The translations under genes and the position numbers were made by a program. From positions 70,012-87,824 of the forward strand of contig RWJK01001754.1 of assembly GCA_004335835.1 (NCBI GenBank): a DNA stretch of 17,813 bases. Direction: 5' to 3'. This document shows, piece by piece, positions 14,727 to 17,813 of the stretch. Source of the stretch: Scenedesmus sp. ARA3. Its lineage: Eukaryota > Chlorophyta > Chlorophyceae > Sphaeropleales > Scenedesmaceae. The notes under the pieces were generated by a model. The model made no database searches. It had not been told where the DNA came from and was given only the letters and a program-made list of their open reading frames with translations. Within the stretch, counting starts at the first letter, position 1. Each line of letters starts with the position of its first letter.

Positions 14727-14787
14727 ATGGCGATGGCGAAGGCTCTAGCAGCTGTGCTGCTGCTAGGCGTGGTTCAATCGGCAATTG
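14727..14787 (+). CDS. Gene C exon 1: signal peptide
   Basis: ATG with A at -3 and G at +4. It encodes a hydrophobic signal peptide and ends in phase 1 at a GTGAGC donor. At 61 nt it has the same length and phase as gene A exon 1. Confidence 0.78.
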
Positions 14788-17750
14788 GTGAGCATTTCAT
14801 GCCATATGAAACCAAGTATCTCACTCGGTTGCGCTCGCGGCCGTGCAAGATCGACTGCTGGCAGCAGCTGTACTGCTGCCACATCACACCATGCCTCACC
14901 TGAGCATGGCTCATTGCACTGCAGCACGCACGCCCCCACACCCCCAGCAGCCTAAGCGACTCTCTTATTTCAAGCTAATTCATTGAATCTATCCTCGAAT
15001 TTTGGTGGACCGCTGCCGCATCGCAGCAGGTGCCCCAGACTGTGTGGACAGCAGCACGCAGTTCTTCGGCGCGCCCTGGCACGCCAGCCTAATTGATGCT
15101 GAGCAGGAGTCCGACTACAAGCTCTGGGGGGCACTGGCCGGCGCCGGGCTGTTATATAACAAGGAGGCCCGCTGCGTGCAGGCTGTGCAGGGCACGTATG
15201 GGCCTGAGGTCCCGTCCACTGCCACGCTTGGCTTGAAGGCCAATGGCAGCAGCAGCGGGGCAGTGCTGAAGAAGGAGCTGAGCCTGGCTGCTGGCGAGGT
15301 GTTTGACTACGTGGAGTACAAGGCTGACAGGTGAGTGAGCTTGTTAGTTGTGGTGGGTTTAGGGCTTGCCCATTGACCTAATTGTGTGTTTGACTACGTG
15401 GAGCACAAGGCTGACAGGTGAGTGAGTTGGTTAGTCGTGCTGGGTTTAGGGCTTGCCCGTTGACTGATCGTGTGTTTGACTACGTGGAGTACAACGCTGA
15501 CAGGTGAAGGTTGCAAGGGGAGGCAGGGCAGGTGTTGGGGCAGCTTGTAACCATTGTTGCCGCTTGGCATGGCTAGGCGGGTTGGGCAGTGTGCATCACG
15601 TGGTTTGTTGCTGCAGGGCAGGGCAGGGCAAGGCAGGAGCTGCAGAGCCAACAGTCCCTCATACCCATGCCAGCGCTGCAGCAGACACTGAATATGCACT
15701 GCTGCTGCTGTGTGCTGCCGGCCCCATGCCTCCTCTGCCTGCCTGCCTGCCTGCCTGCCTGCCCCGCAGCTGCATCCGCTTCCTGCAGCTGACCACCAAC
15801 AAGGGACGCTCCCTGGCAGTGGGCGACACAACAGACACTGGCAACACACTGACCTGCTGCTGTGCGCTGCCTGCCTCATGCCTTGCAGCTGCATCCGCTT
15901 CCTGCAGCTGACCACCAACAAGGGCCGCTCCCTGACAGTGGGCGACGCAGCCGGCGATCTATCCCTGCAGTCACACAGGCCAGCCCCGGGGGCCTTCCTA
16001 GGCTTCTTCAAAGCCGCACTTGCTCTCCTTGATGCTTCATACTGACCCGCTGCTGTTGCTGCTGCTGCTGCTGCCGCTGCTGTGTTTTGCCTGCCAATGC
16101 TGCTGTCTGCTACCCCTGCAGCTGCATCCGCTTCCTGCAGCTGACCACCAACAAGGGACGCTCCCTGGCAGTGGGCGACGCAGCCGCTGAGCTATCCCTT
16201 CAGTCTCACAGGCCAGCCCCTGGTGCATTCCTAGGCTTCTTCAAGGCCACACTAGCCCCCCAGGATGCTGCTTCAGCGGCAGCAGCAGCAGCACCCGTGC
16301 CAACAGAGGGCAGCACCCCTCTTTTGGGCAAAGGGGCACTCAAGCAGCTGCAGCTGGTTTGGGTGAGGGACTGCGCTACAGTTGGGGCTAGTGCGGAGCC
16401 AGCCGATCCAGTGGCACCTGCACTGCCAGCGCCAAACACACTCGAGCAGCAGCCTGAGCTGCATGTGCCGGCAGATGTGCCGGCGGCTGCGCCCGGCGCT
16501 GCTGCTGCTGACACTGACGCACTGAGTCCCACTTGGGGCGACCATGGCAGCGATGAGGAGCTAGTGACAGCAGCAGAGCCGGACCATGAGCACTCCCCTG
16601 ATGCAGAACATACAGCAGACCCTGCTGCAGGAAAAGCTGAGCCAGCTGGTCCCCAGGTGACGCAGTTTGGCAGGGATGGCAGCGCACTGCGTGCTGCCAC
16701 TACTGGCCCAGCCAGCTGCAGTGCCAAGCAGGCCATCGGCTTTAATGAAAAGGACGGAGCAGTGCCCACTGCCAGCTGCACCCTAAGCGGCCTGGGTAAG
16801 GAGGTGCCGCTGCTGTCCTGCTTCGGCACCAACCTGCTGCCGACTGCTGCTGCTGGCGCGGCTGAGTCGCTGAGCCCCTGTGCCAATCTGGCCTGCAAGC
16901 TGGCCAAGGAGGGCTGCGAGTCATCTGGGGCGTTCGGAGTGGGCAGCTTCTGCACAGGTGAGCCTGAGATATGCAGCGCTGCAGTGTGTGATTGCTTGTG
17001 GAGCAAAAGTGATGATGAATTGTTTGGTTTACAAAATCAGGAAGATCTATTCACTGGTGTAGAGGCATCCACTCCAAGCCCATTTTGCATGCATGATGGC
17101 TGGCCAAGGAGGGCTGCAGTCTCACTGGGGCCTCTCTCCCGGTCAGGGAGTCAAGCGGGGCCTTTGGTGTTGGCAGCTTCTGCACAGGTGGGTGTGTCGC
17201 GGGGCTGTGGCTGCAGTATGTGCTGCAGCACAGTGTCCAGTTGTTTACTGTATTGCACACTTGTTGGCTGGCTGCAAGCTGGCCAAAGAAGGCTGCAAGT
17301 CAACTGGGGAGTTCGGATTGGGCAGCTTCTGCACAGGTGGGTGTCGTGGGGCTGTGGCTGCAGTATGTGCTGCAGCACAGTGTGCAGATTTTCATACTGT
17401 AATGCACACTTGTTGGCTGGCTGCAAGCTGGCCAAGGAGGGCTGCAAGGCAAGTGGGGCGTTCGGCGTGGGCAGCTTCTGCACAGGTGCGGCACCTTGGG
17501 GCGCATAGGGTACTGCAGCGGGCGCATGTCTCTATCGCCACCCACCAGCAGCCCAAGCAGCATCATGCATGGGCGCCACCGCCAAGCTGCACAACCTGGG
17601 CACATCCCACCTGGGCTACACTTACAACGTTGTGCTGCTGCTGCTGCTGCTGCTGCTACAGGCAAGGTGGGGTCTGAGGGGGCCACTGCCAAGCTGCACA
17701 ATCCAGGCCAGATATTCCTGCGCTACCCCTGTCAGGCGCTTACAATTGTG

Positions 17751-17789
<39 letters not shown>

Positions 17790-17813
17790 AGGCAAGGTGG
17801 TGTCCATGGGCGC
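14727..17813 (+). CDS. Gene C: secreted jacalin-like lectin / Cys-rich protein, 5' part (continues off the right edge)
   Basis: Plus-strand gene: exons 14727-14787, 15027-15330, 16122-16957 and 17792-17813 (cut by the edge). Phases agree (61, 304 and 836 nt; 400 codons plus one base before exon 4). Layout: signal peptide MAMAKALAAVLLLGVVQSAI; jacalin-like domain (about 21-190) with FFGAPW, VQGTYG, VFDYVEYKAD, CIRFLQLTTNKGRSLAVGD, GAFLGFFKA and LKQLQLVW; an acidic/Ala/Pro linker without the Thr runs of A and B; a Cys-rich domain with LSCFGTN, CANLACKLAKEGC and FCTG; then GKVVSMG. It is more diverged from A and B than those are from each other. It is divergent from gene A. Extra copies of exon 3 start, exon 3 end and exon 4 occur in the introns, so the exon choice is a best guess. 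Role as a secreted sugar-binding protein is inferred from the fold motifs. Confidence 0.72.
15027..15330 (+). CDS. Gene C exon 2: first two thirds of the lectin domain
   Basis: It combines what are two exons in gene A. It encodes APDCVDSSTQFFGAPW, a LLYNKEARCVQAVQGTYG strand pair and EVFDYVEYKAD, ending in phase 2 at GTGAGT. The acceptor is GCAGCAG: both AGs (exon starting at 15027 or 15030) keep the frame, changing one Ala. Confidence 0.78.
15299..15508 (+). repeat. Three copies of the gene C exon 2 end with its donor
   Basis: Copies start at 15301, 15388 and 15474 (period 87 and 86 bp). Each encodes VFDYVE(Y/H)(K/N)AD before GTGAGT, GTGAGT or GTGAAG (15331, 15418, 15504). The intervening intron bases are also conserved, so the whole junction was duplicated. 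Confidence 0.92.
15736..15763 (+). repeat. (TGCC)7 tract before the first exon 3 copy of gene C
   Basis: Seven TGCC units lead to a CGCAG acceptor at 15769. This pyrimidine-rich tetranucleotide takes the place of the CTG tracts seen at other acceptors. Confidence 0.85.
15770..16180 (+). repeat. Three copies of the gene C exon 3 start
   Basis: Copies begin at 15770, 15889 and 16122, each after an AG acceptor and in the same phase, encoding CIRFLQLTTNKGRSLAVGD (or LTVGD). The first diverges after GDTTDTGNT. The second continues through GAFLGFFKAALALL to a stop near 16045. Only the third runs into the Cys-rich domain. Confidence 0.92.
16122..16957 (+). CDS. Gene C exon 3: end of lectin domain, linker, Cys-rich domain
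   Basis: It starts after CCCTGCAG and completes a Ser codon with exon 2, giving SCIRFLQLTTNKGRSLAVGD. It continues through GAFLGFFKA, LKQLQLVW, a linker rich in Ala, Pro, Glu and Asp, and the Cys-rich domain, ending at FCT plus G before a GTGAGC donor. The frame remains open past the donor to 17508, so an unspliced form would also be translated. Confidence 0.8.
16900..17490 (+). repeat. Four copies of the Cys-rich end of gene C exon 3
   Basis: The exon end (donor 16958, GTGAGC) is followed by copies with donors at 17188 and 17337 (GTGGGT) and 17486 (GTGCGG). The last two units are about 149 bp apart. CKLAKEGCxxxGxFGxGSFCTG is legible in the third and fourth copies; the second is disrupted. 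Confidence 0.9.
17635..17655 (+). repeat. (CTG)7 tract before gene C exon 4 copy 2
   Basis: Seven CTG units on the plus strand, the sense of gene C, followed by CTACAG and the exon copy at 17662. Confidence 0.88.
17753..17788 (+). repeat. (CTG)12 tract before gene C exon 4 copy 3
   Basis: Twelve CTG units on the plus strand ending in CAG at 17789-17791, directly before the exon copy at 17792. Confidence 0.9.
17792..17813 (+). CDS. Gene C exon 4 (start only): GKVVSMG segment
   Basis: It follows (CTG)12 and CAG. The seven codons match the start of gene A exon 5 exactly (GKVVSMG). The exon is cut by the window edge. A second candidate copy starts at 17662 with GKVGSEGATAKLHN. Confidence 0.65.

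Larger units (their letters stand above)
17555..17813 (+). repeat. Three copies of the gene C exon 4 (GATAKLH) segment
   Basis: Copies at about 17555 (GATAKLHNLGTSHLGYTYN, no clear acceptor), 17662 (GKVGSEGATAKLHNPGQ, acceptor ACAG, weak GTCAGG donor) and 17792 (GKVVSMG, cut by the edge). The second and third each follow a CTG tract. Confidence 0.85.

Noticed and set aside
15394..16011. Minus-strand frame of 205 codons over gene C intron 2
   Set aside because: Repetitive content is the antisense of the duplicated exon 3 starts of gene C.
1..17813. Repeats as pure assembly error
   Set aside because: Most copies differ by many substitutions and small indels, and spacing varies, so they are real duplications of different ages; only the near-identical 29-bp array needs a raw-read check.
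1..17813. Transposable element or tRNA/rRNA genes
   Set aside because: I saw no transposase or reverse transcriptase motifs, no terminal repeats with target duplications, and no cloverleaf or rRNA-like sequence.

Overview
This is nuclear DNA of a eukaryote, most likely a green alga (Chlorophyta; the very CAG/CTG-rich introns suggest a Sphaeropleales/Scenedesmus-like genome, but that placement is a guess). Reasons: GC-rich coding exons, introns bounded by GTGAG/GTGCG donors and CTGCAG acceptors, reading phases that match across many introns, secretory signal peptides, and no bacterial operon structure. Almost all long open frames in the window are antisense or out-of-frame shadows of spliced genes.

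Three members of one secreted, multidomain lectin-like family fill the window. Gene B (minus) starts at 2827 and runs off the left edge. Gene A (minus) runs from 13306 to a stop at 4282; I could assemble it as 12 exons whose phases all agree (3,966 nt, 1,321 residues). Gene C (plus) starts at 14727 and runs off the right edge. A and C are divergent around a shared region of about 1.4 kb; A and B are head-to-tail. All three share: signal peptide, a jacalin-like lectin domain, a low-complexity linker (Thr/Ala-rich in A and B, acidic/Ala/Pro-rich in C), a Cys-rich domain built around a CFGTN motif and a closing FCTG motif, and then (read in A and just entered in C) a GATAKLH exon. Gene A shows the rest: a C-terminal half of Leu/Pro-rich repeats with QWV and LLP motifs and many N-glycosylation sequons, then a Thr/Ala/Pro-rich tail. 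The proteins are probably extracellular or cell-wall glycoproteins that bind sugars; that role is inferred.

The most unusual feature is the way the introns are built. About fifteen exon ends are repeated, one to four extra times, in the adjoining intron, usually with their splice donor or acceptor: a 29-bp array at the left edge, five partial copies of gene B exon 3, three copies of the gene C exon 2 end and exon 3 start, four copies of its Cys-rich end, three of its next exon, and many in gene A. Some copies have decayed; others keep the encoded peptide, the phase and both splice sites, so they are candidates for alternative or mutually exclusive exons that vary the lectin domain. Strand-specific (CTG)n tracts (seen as CAG on the plus strand in A and B) sit directly before many 3' splice sites and appear to act as the pyrimidine tract. 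Gene A intron 1 is 318 nt, stop-free and in frame, and may really be coding. Clusters of perfect palindromes lie about 510-630 bp upstream of the gene B and gene A starts.
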